DNA from: Anaerolineales bacterium
Lineage (GTDB): Bacteria > Chloroflexota > Anaerolineae > 4572-78 > NAK82
NCBI GenBank assembly: GCA_024643945.1
Contig: JAHELX010000027.1
Location: 1 to 16,802, forward strand
DNA length: 16,802 nucleotides
Direction of reading: 5' to 3'
The position numbers were made by a program, and so were the translations under genes. Positions 8,103 to 14,182 of the stretch are shown here, in pieces. A model generated the notes under the pieces. The model was not told where the DNA came from. It saw only the letters and a list, made by a program, of their open reading frames with translations, and ran no database searches. The stretch's first letter is position 1; the number at the start of each line of letters is the position of its first letter.

Positions 8103-8131
8103 ATTCTACCCGAATTAGAAGCGTAAAGCAA
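8103..8131 (-). promoter_or_regulatory. Sigma70 promoter for rimO, leaderless-type
   Basis: On the minus strand, -35 TTGCTT (8126-8131, 3/6) and -10 TAGAAT (8103-8108, 5/6) have a 17-bp spacer. The -10 box ends only 9 nt before the rimO ATG, so the predicted transcript begins within a few bases of the start codon. Confidence 0.5.
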
Positions 8132-8148
8132 ATGGGCAGGGGATGCAC

Positions 8149-8397
8149 TTAGGTATTGTGAACGATTTGATCCAGCTTGAGGACCTTGTAGAGGCGATCC
8201 TGCACATCCTGGGGCACCTCGGCGCGGCCGGTGCTGCGATAGAGTGTGATTGTCTTCTCCATGGTGTTCACCACGGCCCGGCAATTAGGGCAATTGGCCA
8301 TATGTTGCTCGATTTCCGCACACAACGCCTCTTCGAGATCCCCATCTATATAATCCGACAATTGGCTCAGCAAGTTTCTACACATTTGACTGGGCAT
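8149..8397 (-). CDS. Zinc-binding anti-sigma factor (zf-HC2 type)
   Basis: 82 aa soluble protein. DYIDGDL (15-21) and H32-x3-C36-x2-C39 in QHMANCPNC form the zinc anti-sigma core; Cys6 or Cys26 could supply a fourth ligand. Family members bind an ECF sigma factor and hold it inactive, often releasing it on redox or other stress. No membrane helix follows the zinc domain, so sensing would be cytoplasmic. It lies 129 nt downstream of the ECF sigma gene in the same orientation and is its expected partner. AAGGAG sits at the correct distance from ATG 8397, which favours this start over the internal Met5. Confidence 0.88.
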   Translation of the reverse strand: MPSQMCRNLLSQLSDYIDGDLEEALCAEIEQHMANCPNCRAVVNTMEKTITLYRSTGRAEVPQDVQDRLYKVLKLDQIVHNT

Positions 8398-8451
8398 GAT
8401 ACTCTCCTTGGGCCGCAGGCCCGCCTGTAAGTGTTATCCTTTCAGAAGCTA

Positions 8452-8511
8452 TCCGAAAAGTCTTGGGGTGGGCTCAGGCGGGCTAGAAAGCCCACCCCAC
8501 AACTTTTCAGA
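8452..8511. repeat. 60-bp imperfect palindrome between sigma and anti-sigma genes
   Basis: The two halves are symmetric about one point: 8452-8461 pairs with 8502-8511 (one mismatch), and 8464-8474 pairs perfectly with 8489-8499 around a 14-nt loop. The right inner arm AGCCC (8489-8493) has a second possible partner GGGCT at 8480-8484, so two exclusive folds exist. It lies wholly in the sigma/anti-sigma gap. It could be a dispersed palindromic repeat or an RNA element limiting anti-sigma expression. No target duplication is visible. Confidence 0.65.
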
Positions 8512-8526
8512 CACACTCCCAAGGCT

Positions 8527-9108
8527 TCAATGTACTCGTTCTGCGAAGTAGGCCGACAGCCTGTCCCGCAGCCACAAGCGTGCTCGGTGCAATCGGGTCT
8601 TGACTGCGCCTTCCGACAGGCCTAATACTTCGCCCGTCTCTGCCGTTGACAGTCCCTCGATGTCCCGCAAAATAAAAACGATACGCAATGATTCAGGCAG
8701 TTCAGTCACTGCCTCGTCCATCACCTGGCGCGACTCATTGTTAATCAGTTCCTCCTCCGGCATACTTGACCAATCCATCAATTGGCGAGGAAGGTTATCT
8801 CCAGTATCCAGCTCTACCGGTTCGTCCACAGACACCGTATTGGGCCGTTTCTTGCGCAAGCGCATCAAGCTGGCATTGCTGGCGATCCGATAGACCCATG
8901 TACTCAAGCTGGAGCGACCCTCAAAATTGGGCAGCGCCTTGTACGCATTCAAAAACGTCTCTTGTAGCACGTCCTCCGCATCCTGTGGATCGTTCAACAT
9001 TCTCAGCGCCAGGTTATAGACCTTGCTCTGATTCTCCTCTACAAATTCCGCGAAGGCGACCGGATCGCCTGCCTGAAGTTTTTTGAGAAAGGCATCTCCG
9101 TCGGCCAT
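8527..9108 (-). CDS. ECF-type RNA polymerase sigma factor (RpoE/SigW-like)
   Basis: 193 aa, typical for ECF sigma factors. Region sigma2 spans about 20-88 and includes DAEDVLQETFLNAYKAL (43-59) and WVYRIASNASLMRLR (71-85), which contact core polymerase and the -10. A linker of about 38 residues follows. Region sigma4 spans about 127-183, with helix-turn-helix LSTAETGEVLGLSEGAVKTR (153-172), which reads the -35. It should direct a stress regulon and be held by the anti-sigma factor encoded next. ATG 9108 has only a weak SD. A possible ECF-type promoter lies just upstream at 9122-9149, suggesting self-activation. Downstream, a 60-bp palindrome separates it from the anti-sigma gene. Confidence 0.94.
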   Translation of the reverse strand: MADGDAFLKKLQAGDPVAFAEFVEENQSKVYNLALRMLNDPQDAEDVLQETFLNAYKALPNFEGRSSLSTWVYRIASNASLMRLRKKRPNTVSVDEPVELDTGDNLPRQLMDWSSMPEEELINNESRQVMDEAVTELPESLRIVFILRDIEGLSTAETGEVLGLSEGAVKTRLHRARLWLRDRLSAYFAERVH

Positions 9109-9121
9109 ATCTTCTAAGTCC

Positions 9122-9149
9122 TTAGATGCTTTTTGTGTCTCAACGTTTC
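9122..9149 (-). promoter_or_regulatory. Candidate ECF-type promoter for the sigma gene
   Basis: On the minus strand, TGAAAC (GAAAC at 9145-9149) and TCTAA (9122-9126) are 18 bp apart. This resembles the GGAAC/TGAAAC ... CGT/TCTAA layout of ECF promoters. It would allow autoregulation, but the match is loose. Confidence 0.35.
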
Positions 9150-9166
9150 AACAACTCGACAAGCAG

Positions 9167-9301
9167 CAAATCGGCGAACACCAGCCCCATCGCAGGTGCG
9201 GGTCTACAAATCTGCAGAATGAGGGTGCGCTGTATGGCAGATTTGCTGATTCGCTGATTCGCCGACCCGCACCTGCGGTGGGGCAGGTGTTCGCCGATTT
9301 G
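9167..9301. repeat. 135-bp element with 38-bp near-perfect terminal inverted repeats
   Basis: Arms 9167-9204 and 9264-9301 match at 36 of 38 positions as inverted repeats. A nested 9-bp pair CAAATCTGC/GCAGATTTG lies at 9207-9215 and 9237-9245, and GCTGATTC is repeated in tandem at 9245-9260. The hexamer CTCGAC occurs at 9155-9160 and 9306-9311, a few bases outside the arms, so a target duplication is possible but not exact. It contains no gene. It sits between the release-factor-like gene and the sigma gene and could also act as a terminator hairpin. Confidence 0.75.
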
Positions 9302-9316
9302 ATACCTCGACTGAGG

Positions 9317-10405
9317 CTAGTAGCGCAGTACGGCGCCGATGGACCCGGCTTTTACCAGGGCCTGATTGTCGCGCACAGATTCTACCTGACCGCCCAGTTC
9401 CAGTATCCGTTTCACGGCATACTCTACAGTGTCGTCCACGTGGATCATGTCACTGCCGCAGTAGGGACAGACTCCATTTCCGTCAGCAGCGATGTAGCCG
9501 CAACTGGGGCAACGATACCCCGGCGCGCTAAAGCCCTCGGCCACTACCAGCGTGTGGGCGCGCTCTTCTTGCAGGACAGTCAGGGTATCGGGCAGCCCAA
9601 CGGCAGCACCTTCACCTTTGGCTGCGGCGGTGATCATGCGCTCTACCAACTCAGTCTGTTCTTGAGCCAGCGCCTCGCGGATAACCGATCGCGACTTGGT
9701 CAGTATCTCCGTTTCTGAGGCGTTCATATCCATAGGTATGCTGCCTACTACTTTATTCTGCCAGGCGCGGGGCAACAGGCTGTAGAATTGCGATACAGTT
9801 TCTTCGGTGCCGGCCAATACCAGACGGCGACACTGCCCTTGCTGAAAGAAATCTATAGCAACGTTGGCCGCTGAGCGCAGGTTGTGACTCGCCTGGACGT
9901 CTTCATGGCGCTGGAGCTTTTGAGCAGCCCAACCACCTTGTTTGTGGCGCTTGGTCCCCTCGCCTAACGTGCCGGCAGTCTCCACGATTTCGCCCAGGTG
10001 AATTCGGAACAGGCGTGCCTCCTCCCGGTTAACCAGTGCGACACCGTAGGGCTGATGGCGGTCCATCAGGTCCGTGAGGGGTTTGATATAAGGCCGATCA
10101 CCGACGAACACATTGTCGTCCAACGGCACCGCTAGCGAAAAGGCCTGCCACAAGCCGGCCTTGCTACAGGCGAAACAAGCAACACTCTTACCCTGCCAAT
10201 CGTATTCAAAGTCAAAATAACGTTCGACTCGCTCGATGTCGGCCGGGTCGGCCTCGCCTGAGACTTCTTTCAAGAGGCTACGCAGCCATAGCCTGTATTT
10301 GTCTTTGTTGCGTCGGCTGGGGTCTACGTTGAGGTAGAGGCTGAGAGCCATATGTTCGCCTGGTTCAAAGTCAATCAACTGCTGGAGTTCAGCTTGAGTG
10401 ATCAT
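9317..10405 (-). CDS. baeRF-type eRF1-like release factor homologue with zinc ribbon
   Basis: 362 aa. It resembles archaeal/eukaryotic release factor 1 (aRF1/eRF1) and the bacterial baeRF/VLRF1 relatives, which act on peptidyl-tRNA at ribosomes. Residues about 1-140 correspond to an N-terminal domain with LYLNVDP and RLFRIHLGEI. The central domain has G157-G158-W-A-A-Q162 followed by KLQRHED, the position of the catalytic GGQ loop, but spaced differently. CRRLVLAGTEETVSQFYSLL (192-211) matches the Rossmann-like core. The C-terminal domain has a zinc ribbon C299-x2-C302 ... C313-x2-C316, then VDDTVEYAVKRILELGGQVE, and ends GSIGAVLRY, like aRF1 C-termini. AGGAGG (10411-10416) lies 5 nt before ATG 10405. 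The neighbours are dnaJ and an ECF sigma pair, hinting at ribosome rescue under stress (inference). Confidence 0.82.
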   Translation of the reverse strand: MITQAELQQLIDFEPGEHMALSLYLNVDPSRRNKDKYRLWLRSLLKEVSGEADPADIERVERYFDFEYDWQGKSVACFACSKAGLWQAFSLAVPLDDNVFVGDRPYIKPLTDLMDRHQPYGVALVNREEARLFRIHLGEIVETAGTLGEGTKRHKQGGWAAQKLQRHEDVQASHNLRSAANVAIDFFQQGQCRRLVLAGTEETVSQFYSLLPRAWQNKVVGSIPMDMNASETEILTKSRSVIREALAQEQTELVERMITAAAKGEGAAVGLPDTLTVLQEERAHTLVVAEGFSAPGYRCPSCGYIAADGNGVCPYCGSDMIHVDDTVEYAVKRILELGGQVESVRDNQALVKAGSIGAVLRY

Positions 10406-10459
10406 CTTTGCCTCCTATGGCGTTAGTTTTTGGGGCCTAATGGCCATATAAATGCGTGA

Positions 10460-10540
10460 TTAGCGCGCGGGGCGTTCTCCGAGCGTCACCACAGTTTCTT
10501 GCTCATTGCCATCCCGCACGATGGTCAATACGACGTTTGG
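10460..10540 (-). pseudogene. HtrA/DegP-like C-terminal remnant
   Basis: Reading the minus strand, 10540 to 10460 encodes about 26 residues ending VVTLGERPAR-stop, preceded by VVLTIVRDGNEQE. This closely matches the last strands of the PDZ domain in HtrA/DegP-type serine proteases (V-LTV-RDG----VTLGERP). An in-frame TAG at 10541-10543 and the stop of dnaJ only 54 nt away mean no complete gene exists. A possible EVG codon trio in another frame at 10552-10560 hints at a frameshift. Most likely a protease gene between dnaJ and the release-factor gene was deleted, leaving its 3' end. Confidence 0.5.
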
Positions 10541-10594
10541 CTATCTTCTATTCCCACTTCGACGTTATCGTCTCGTATACCGGATCATATAATC

Positions 10595-11530
10595 TCAACT
10601 CTGCCTGGCGCTCCGTAAGCGGGCCAATTCTCCGAATAGCCTCTTCTCCTTTTCACTCAGGCTCTGCGGCAACTTCACCTGAACTTTGACAAAAAGGTCG
10701 CCATATGCACCCTTCTGGTTAAGAGATGGCATCCCCTGACCTTTGAGCCGGAAGGTACGACCATTCTGTGTTTGGGGCGGGATCTTGAGGCTGAGAAGTC
10801 CTTTGAGCGCAGGCACTGGCACAGTCCCACCAAGGATTGCCGTGTAAAGGTCCACCGATAGGGTGCAGTAAAGATCATCTCCTACTCGCTCCAACGTGGG
10901 GTGTGGCATAACCTTGATTTTCAAGTAAAGGTCACCCCTGGGACCGCCTGCGTAGCCAGCGCCTCCTTTGCCAGGCACCCGCACGCGCGAGCCAGTCTTG
11001 ACGCCAGAGGGGATATTCACCTCGAGTCGCTTGCCGTCAACCCGAAGAACGCGTGTGGTGCCCATACCGGCTTCTTCCAATGTCACGTCTATCGGCTGAA
11101 TGTAGTCCTGCCCTGGACGGAAAGTAGTACGCGCTCCAGTGCTCCCCCTTCCCATGCCACTAAATATGGCATTGAAGAAATTGGAGAAGCCTCCCTGGCC
11201 GAAGAGGTCATCGAAGGCACTTTCATATTCTACGCGGCTGCTGCCGGGAAAGCCGCTTGTCCAGGGACCCCAGTCGAAGCCGCCAGGCGCGCCCTGTCGC
11301 TGCCATCCTCGATAACTTGTCCCTAATTGATCATATCTGGCGCGTTTTTTAGGGTCGGCCAGCACTTCGTAGGCTTCGTTGATCTCTTTAAACCGCTCTT
11401 CCGCTTTCTTGTCGCCGGGATTGACATCGGGGTGGTGCTTGCGGGCCAGCCTTCGGTAAGCCTTCTTGATGTCATTAGCCGTGGCGTTTTTGCTGACCCC
11501 CAAAGTCTTATAATAATCTTTATATTCCAT
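10595..11530 (-). CDS. DnaJ-family class II co-chaperone (CbpA/Hsp40-like)
   Basis: 311 aa. J domain at about 4-69 with the Hsp70-stimulating H33-P34-D35 motif and helix [13 protein letters not shown] Gly/Phe-rich region at about 74-135 ([18 protein letters not shown]) is followed by two C-terminal substrate-binding domains, including [19 protein letters not shown] and [20 protein letters not shown]. The four CxxCxGxG zinc motifs of class I DnaJ are absent, so this is class II like CbpA. It delivers clients to DnaK in the cytoplasm; no dnaK or grpE is in the window. The SD before ATG 11530 is weak. A strong promoter lies at 11578-11606. No CIRCE element is seen. It heads the minus-strand run toward the release factor and sigma genes. 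Confidence 0.93.
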   Translation of the reverse strand: MEYKDYYKTLGVSKNATANDIKKAYRRLARKHHPDVNPGDKKAEERFKEINEAYEVLADPKKRARYDQLGTSYRGWQRQGAPGGFDWGPWTSGFPGSSRVEYESAFDDLFGQGGFSNFFNAIFSGMGRGSTGARTTFRPGQDYIQPIDVTLEEAGMGTTRVLRVDGKRLEVNIPSGVKTGSRVRVPGKGGAGYAGGPRGDLYLKIKVMPHPTLERVGDDLYCTLSVDLYTAILGGTVPVPALKGLLSLKIPPQTQNGRTFRLKGQGMPSLNQKGAYGDLFVKVQVKLPQSLSEKEKRLFGELARLRSARQS

Positions 11531-11577
11531 CCAACATGCCTAGCCAATCGATTGATATCGCTTGTATGCCTATGATC

Positions 11578-11606
11578 ATGATAAAGCCTAAATCTGTGAC
11601 TGTCAA
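11578..11606 (-). promoter_or_regulatory. Strong sigma70 promoter for dnaJ
   Basis: On the minus strand, -35 TTGACA (11601-11606, 6/6) and -10 TATCAT (11578-11583, 5/6) are separated by 17 bp. The expected start of transcription is about 40 nt before the dnaJ ATG. No heat-shock-type sigma32 boxes or CIRCE inverted repeat are visible. Confidence 0.65.
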
Positions 11607-11672
11607 GGCCTTGAGTCAGCGGGTGGCATTCTCTAATCCAACGTTAATGTTGTCCTTAGGCCGCCTGCCTCA

Positions 11673-11701
11673 TTGTATCTTGTGTCAAATCGTGATACAA
11701 T
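11673..11701 (+). promoter_or_regulatory. Upstream candidate promoter for the receiver-Roadblock gene
   Basis: -35 TTGTAT (11673-11678, 3/6) and -10 TACAAT (11696-11701, 5/6) have a 17-bp spacer. It is weaker than the second promoter at 11762-11790 and may be a minor start. Confidence 0.4.
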
Positions 11702-11761
11702 GGCGCCGCAACTGACGCCAAAAGGCGGAGGATAAGCATAGATGTACTCGATCTAAGCTGA

Positions 11762-11790
11762 TTGACTTTTGACTGGAAAATCAGTACAAT
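11762..11790 (+). promoter_or_regulatory. Main sigma70 promoter for the receiver-Roadblock gene
   Basis: -35 TTGACT (11762-11767, 5/6) and -10 TACAAT (11785-11790, 5/6) have a 17-bp spacer. Transcription should start near 11797, so the leader of about 170 nt would contain the whole inverted-repeat element at 11817-11949. Confidence 0.62.
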
Positions 11791-11816
11791 CGGACTGTAG
11801 GCATTTAATCTCACCT

Positions 11817-11949
11817 GGTAACTACTCAGCTAACCTTGCGAAGGTTGCGAATAGCCTTGCTAACAGGGCGGTTTTCGGTAGGCCAAGGCATTTTCGCTCT
11901 GAAAACTCTCATCAACTTTCGCAAGGGTTATTTGGCCTGAGTAGTTACC
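11817..11949. mobile_element. MITE-like element with perfect 13-bp ends and 6-bp target duplication
   Basis: The ends GGTAACTACTCAG (11817-11829) and CTGAGTAGTTACC (11937-11949) are perfect inverted repeats. Complementarity continues inward: TAACC-TTGCGAAGGTTG (11831-11847) pairs with 11913-11930 apart from one bulge and one G-T pair. Directly outside both ends is the hexamer TCACCT (11811-11816 and 11950-11955), as expected for a target-site duplication. The 133-bp interior has no gene. Nested short dyads (GCCTTG/CAAGGC, GTTTTC/GAAAAC) would extend the fold. It lies between the -10 box and the start codon of the next gene. The parent transposase family is not identified. Confidence 0.8.
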
Positions 11950-11969
11950 TCACCTGAAACGAAGGAACC

Positions 11970-12908
11970 GTGGCATACAGCATACTTGTCGTAGACAGTG
12001 ATCATGCCTTCGCCACCATCTTCAAAGAAGGCCTGGAAACCACTGGCGAATATCAGGTAACCTTGGCGCACGCCGGGAGCGACGCCCTCGAATCGGTTGT
12101 GGAACACCCCTTCGACCTTGTTGTCGTGGACATGGGGCTGCCGGATGTTGATCCGGTCACGTTGCTGAAGGCGATTCGAGAGGCCAAACCGTCAATGCGT
12201 TTGATGGTCATCCCTCTCTTTGGGCAGCAAGATCTCAATGAGTTTCAAGATCTTAAGATACAGGGCATCTTGCCCAAGCCTTTTTTCGTGGGGGATCTGC
12301 CCAACATCGTGAGCCAGGCTCTGGGCGCCGACGTGCGCGCATCTTCTACCCCCTCGGTACCTGAACTGAAGGTCGCCGTGCCCGCTCGGTCCAGCGCGGT
12401 ATCAGTCAGAGAGCCCACGCCTGCTCCCCCTGTCGTCCAGGAGCCCCTGCAAGATGAAGAGACAGTCACGCCCTCCGTAATAGAATCTTCGCTCCCCAAA
12501 GCACCGGCCTATTCCTCAGAGACTATGGCCAGATTGCAGGCTAAAGAGCAGCAGATTGTACAGCTTCTCAAGAGTCTTAACCGTGAAGTGCGGGCCGAGT
12601 CGGTTATGGTGACTCTCGGCGCGCAACCTGTCGCCTTTGCGGGCCTGTTGGGGCTGGAACAGACGGCCAAACTGGCCAAGCTGGTCGCCGAGAGCACCGA
12701 TGCCGCGGCCCGAGCTGCCGCCTTTTTGGGTGAGCCGGAGGGTCGTTTTGAGCAAAGCATGCACGAAGGGGCCGAATATCGCCTGTATTCCCTAAGTCTA
12801 TCTGAGGGGCTGGTACTTTCGCTGGCGCTCAGCTCCAACGTTCCCTTAGGCACACTCCGTTACCGGTCCCGGCAAATAGCTGAGGAATTGCTGGAACTAT
12901 TGAGTTGA
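11970..12908 (+). CDS. Receiver domain-Roadblock/LC7 fusion regulator
   Basis: 312 aa. Receiver domain at about 3-120: SILVVDSDHAF with Asp9/Asp11, phospho-acceptor Asp54 in LVVVDMGLPD, and Lys103 in ILPKPF. The conserved Thr/Ser after strand 4 is replaced: RLMVIPLFG has Pro82 at that place. A Pro/Ser/Val-rich linker follows (about 121-185). Residues about 190-312 resemble a Roadblock/LC7 (MglB-like) domain, with VMVTLGAQPVAFAG, LAKLVAESTDAAARAAAFLG and EYRLYSLSLSEGLVLSLALS. Such domains dimerise and regulate Ras-like GTPases. No DNA-binding domain is present, so the output is probably protein-protein. The start is GTG 11970, with GAAGGA at 11961-11966. No partner GTPase is in the window. Confidence 0.75.
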   Translation: MAYSILVVDSDHAFATIFKEGLETTGEYQVTLAHAGSDALESVVEHPFDLVVVDMGLPDVDPVTLLKAIREAKPSMRLMVIPLFGQQDLNEFQDLKIQGILPKPFFVGDLPNIVSQALGADVRASSTPSVPELKVAVPARSSAVSVREPTPAPPVVQEPLQDEETVTPSVIESSLPKAPAYSSETMARLQAKEQQIVQLLKSLNREVRAESVMVTLGAQPVAFAGLLGLEQTAKLAKLVAESTDAAARAAAFLGEPEGRFEQSMHEGAEYRLYSLSLSEGLVLSLALSSNVPLGTLRYRSRQIAEELLELLS

Positions 12909-12935
12909 TATCTCCTGATCAATCCAATCAAAAAA

Positions 12936-12961
12936 ACACCCCGGCGCCTGCCGGGGTGTTC
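12936..12961. terminator. Bidirectional intrinsic terminator
   Basis: AACACCCCGGC (12936-12946), loop GCCT, and GCCGGGGTGTT (12951-12961) form a perfect 11-bp stem. Seven A's at 12931-12937 give a T-run on the minus strand, ideal for the small zinc-ribbon gene. On the plus strand the tail TTCGTTTGT is weaker but adequate for the receiver-Roadblock gene. Confidence 0.88.
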
Positions 12962-12968
12962 GTTTGTC

Positions 12969-13262
12969 CTATCGTCCTCGAAGTCGGGCGCGGACCTCCG
13001 CACAATGAGGACATTCCGGCCCTTCGTAGTCACGCCCGCAAACACCACATTGATGGCGTTCCTCAAAGAAGTTTGTATCTACCGGAGCCAGGATGACGAT
13101 CACTTCCTGCCCCGCGTACCGGCTCAGCCACTCCGATAAGTTGCGGTCACTGATGGTGAATTCGCCATTTCCATCTAGCGAGAGGGAGCCACGCAGTGCC
13201 ACCGCTCCCATGTCCATTGCATTGCTTGCTAATCGCCGTGCACTTGCTTTTGATAGAGCCAT
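12969..13262 (-). CDS. Small protein with C-terminal zinc ribbon, function unknown
   Basis: 97 aa, not recognised as a named family. Residues about 18-62 look like a small beta-rich domain (GAVALRGSLSLDGNGEFTIS, then GQEVIVILAPVD). The C-terminus carries C72-x2-C75 ... C84-x2-C87 (QCGVCGRDYEGPECPHC), a classic zinc knuckle, followed by a basic tail. It could bind nucleic acid or protein, but nothing shows which. It lies 86 nt downstream of rsmI on the same strand, so it may be the last gene of the MNT-HepT-rsmI unit. It ends just before the terminator at 12936-12961. The zinc motif and proper termination argue that it is a real gene. Confidence 0.75.
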   Translation of the reverse strand: MALSKASARRLASNAMDMGAVALRGSLSLDGNGEFTISDRNLSEWLSRYAGQEVIVILAPVDTNFFEERHQCGVCGRDYEGPECPHCAEVRARLRGR

Positions 13263-13348
13263 CCAACTGCCTCGCCTGATTGACTAAGCACTTGTTCGTT
13301 AATAACTTCGCCCTTTGCATTTTACCACGTGTCTACCGCGAAGCCAAT

Positions 13349-14182
13349 TTACTCCGGATGGCTCCGCCCGGCGGGCCAGGAAGCATATACATCACTCTTT
13401 GACCAGCCCGACTGTCGGGCCAAACGCCGCGCTGCTTCGGAGCGGCTGACGCCTTGGGCTAACAAGGTGGCCAAAGCCGAGCGTACCCGATCCTCGTCCC
13501 AGGGGCCGGGCTCCGGGGCGCCCTCCACGACCAAGGTGAATTCGCCGCGCGGCTCGCGCTCGCGCCACTCGGCCTTGGCGCCAGCCAGCGTGCCCCGCCA
13601 GACTTCCTCGTGCAGCTTGGTCAGCTCGCGGCAGACGGCACAGCGGCGGTCGCCACCCAGGATGTCCACCGCGTCGGCCAGGGCCGCACGCAGGCGATGG
13701 GGGGCTTCAAAAAAGACCAGCGTGGCTCGTATCTCGGCCACCTCGGCCAGTGCCCGGCGACGGTCGGCCGCTTTGCGAGACAGAAAGCCCAGGTAGAGAA
13801 AGCGATCCATGGGCAAACCGCTGAGGGGCAGGGCGGCCGTCAGCGCCGACGGGCCGGGAATCGAGATCACCGGAAAGCCACGTTCGACGGCTGCCCGCAC
13901 GAGTTCGTAACCTGGGTCGGAGAGAAGGGGGGTGCCTGCTTCGGAGACCAGGGCCACGTCGCCGGTCTCCAACGCCGCCAGTACACGTTGCAGATGGGCC
14001 AGCTTGTTATGTTCGTAATAGCTGACCAGTGGTTTTTCGATGTCGAAGTGGGCCAACAGCCGGCCAGTGGTGCGAGTGTCTTCGGTGGCGACCAGGGAGC
14101 ACTCGCGCAGCATTCGCAGCGCGCGCAGCGTGATGTCTTCCAAATTGCCAATCGGGGTAGCGACCAGGTAAAGAGTACCCAT
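13349..14182 (-). CDS. rsmI: 16S rRNA (cytidine1402-2'-O)-methyltransferase RsmI
   Basis: 277 aa SAM-dependent methylase of the tetrapyrrole-methylase fold. It adds the 2'-O-methyl of C1402 in the decoding centre. GTLYLVATPIGNLEDITLRA (2-21) is the RsmI N-terminal signature. EDTRTTGRLLAHF (34-46), SEAGTPLLSDPGYELVRA (80-97) and IPGPSALTAAL (108-118) are the SAM and substrate-pocket motifs. A C-terminal helix-turn-helix-like segment follows (about 233-270, GVSRSEAARRLARQSG). The ATG overlaps the HepT-like stop in TGATG (shared base 14182), so its translation is likely coupled to the toxin-antitoxin genes, an uncommon arrangement for a housekeeping methylase. A promoter immediately before rsmI is not visible, so it probably depends on the promoter at 15164-15192. 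Confidence 0.95.
   Translation of the reverse strand: MGTLYLVATPIGNLEDITLRALRMLRECSLVATEDTRTTGRLLAHFDIEKPLVSYYEHNKLAHLQRVLAALETGDVALVSEAGTPLLSDPGYELVRAAVERGFPVISIPGPSALTAALPLSGLPMDRFLYLGFLSRKAADRRRALAEVAEIRATLVFFEAPHRLRAALADAVDILGGDRRCAVCRELTKLHEEVWRGTLAGAKAEWREREPRGEFTLVVEGAPEPGPWDEDRVRSALATLLAQGVSRSEAARRLARQSGWSKSDVYASWPAGRSHPE

Noticed and set aside
10595..10689. Plus-strand open frame at 10456-10689
   Set aside because: It lies antisense to the HtrA-like tail and the dnaJ 3' end, with no supporting motif or SD.
11531..11640. CIRCE (HrcA) or sigma32 control of dnaJ
   Set aside because: I find no TTAGCACTC/GAGTGCTAA pair and no heat-shock-type boxes; the visible promoter is ordinary sigma70.
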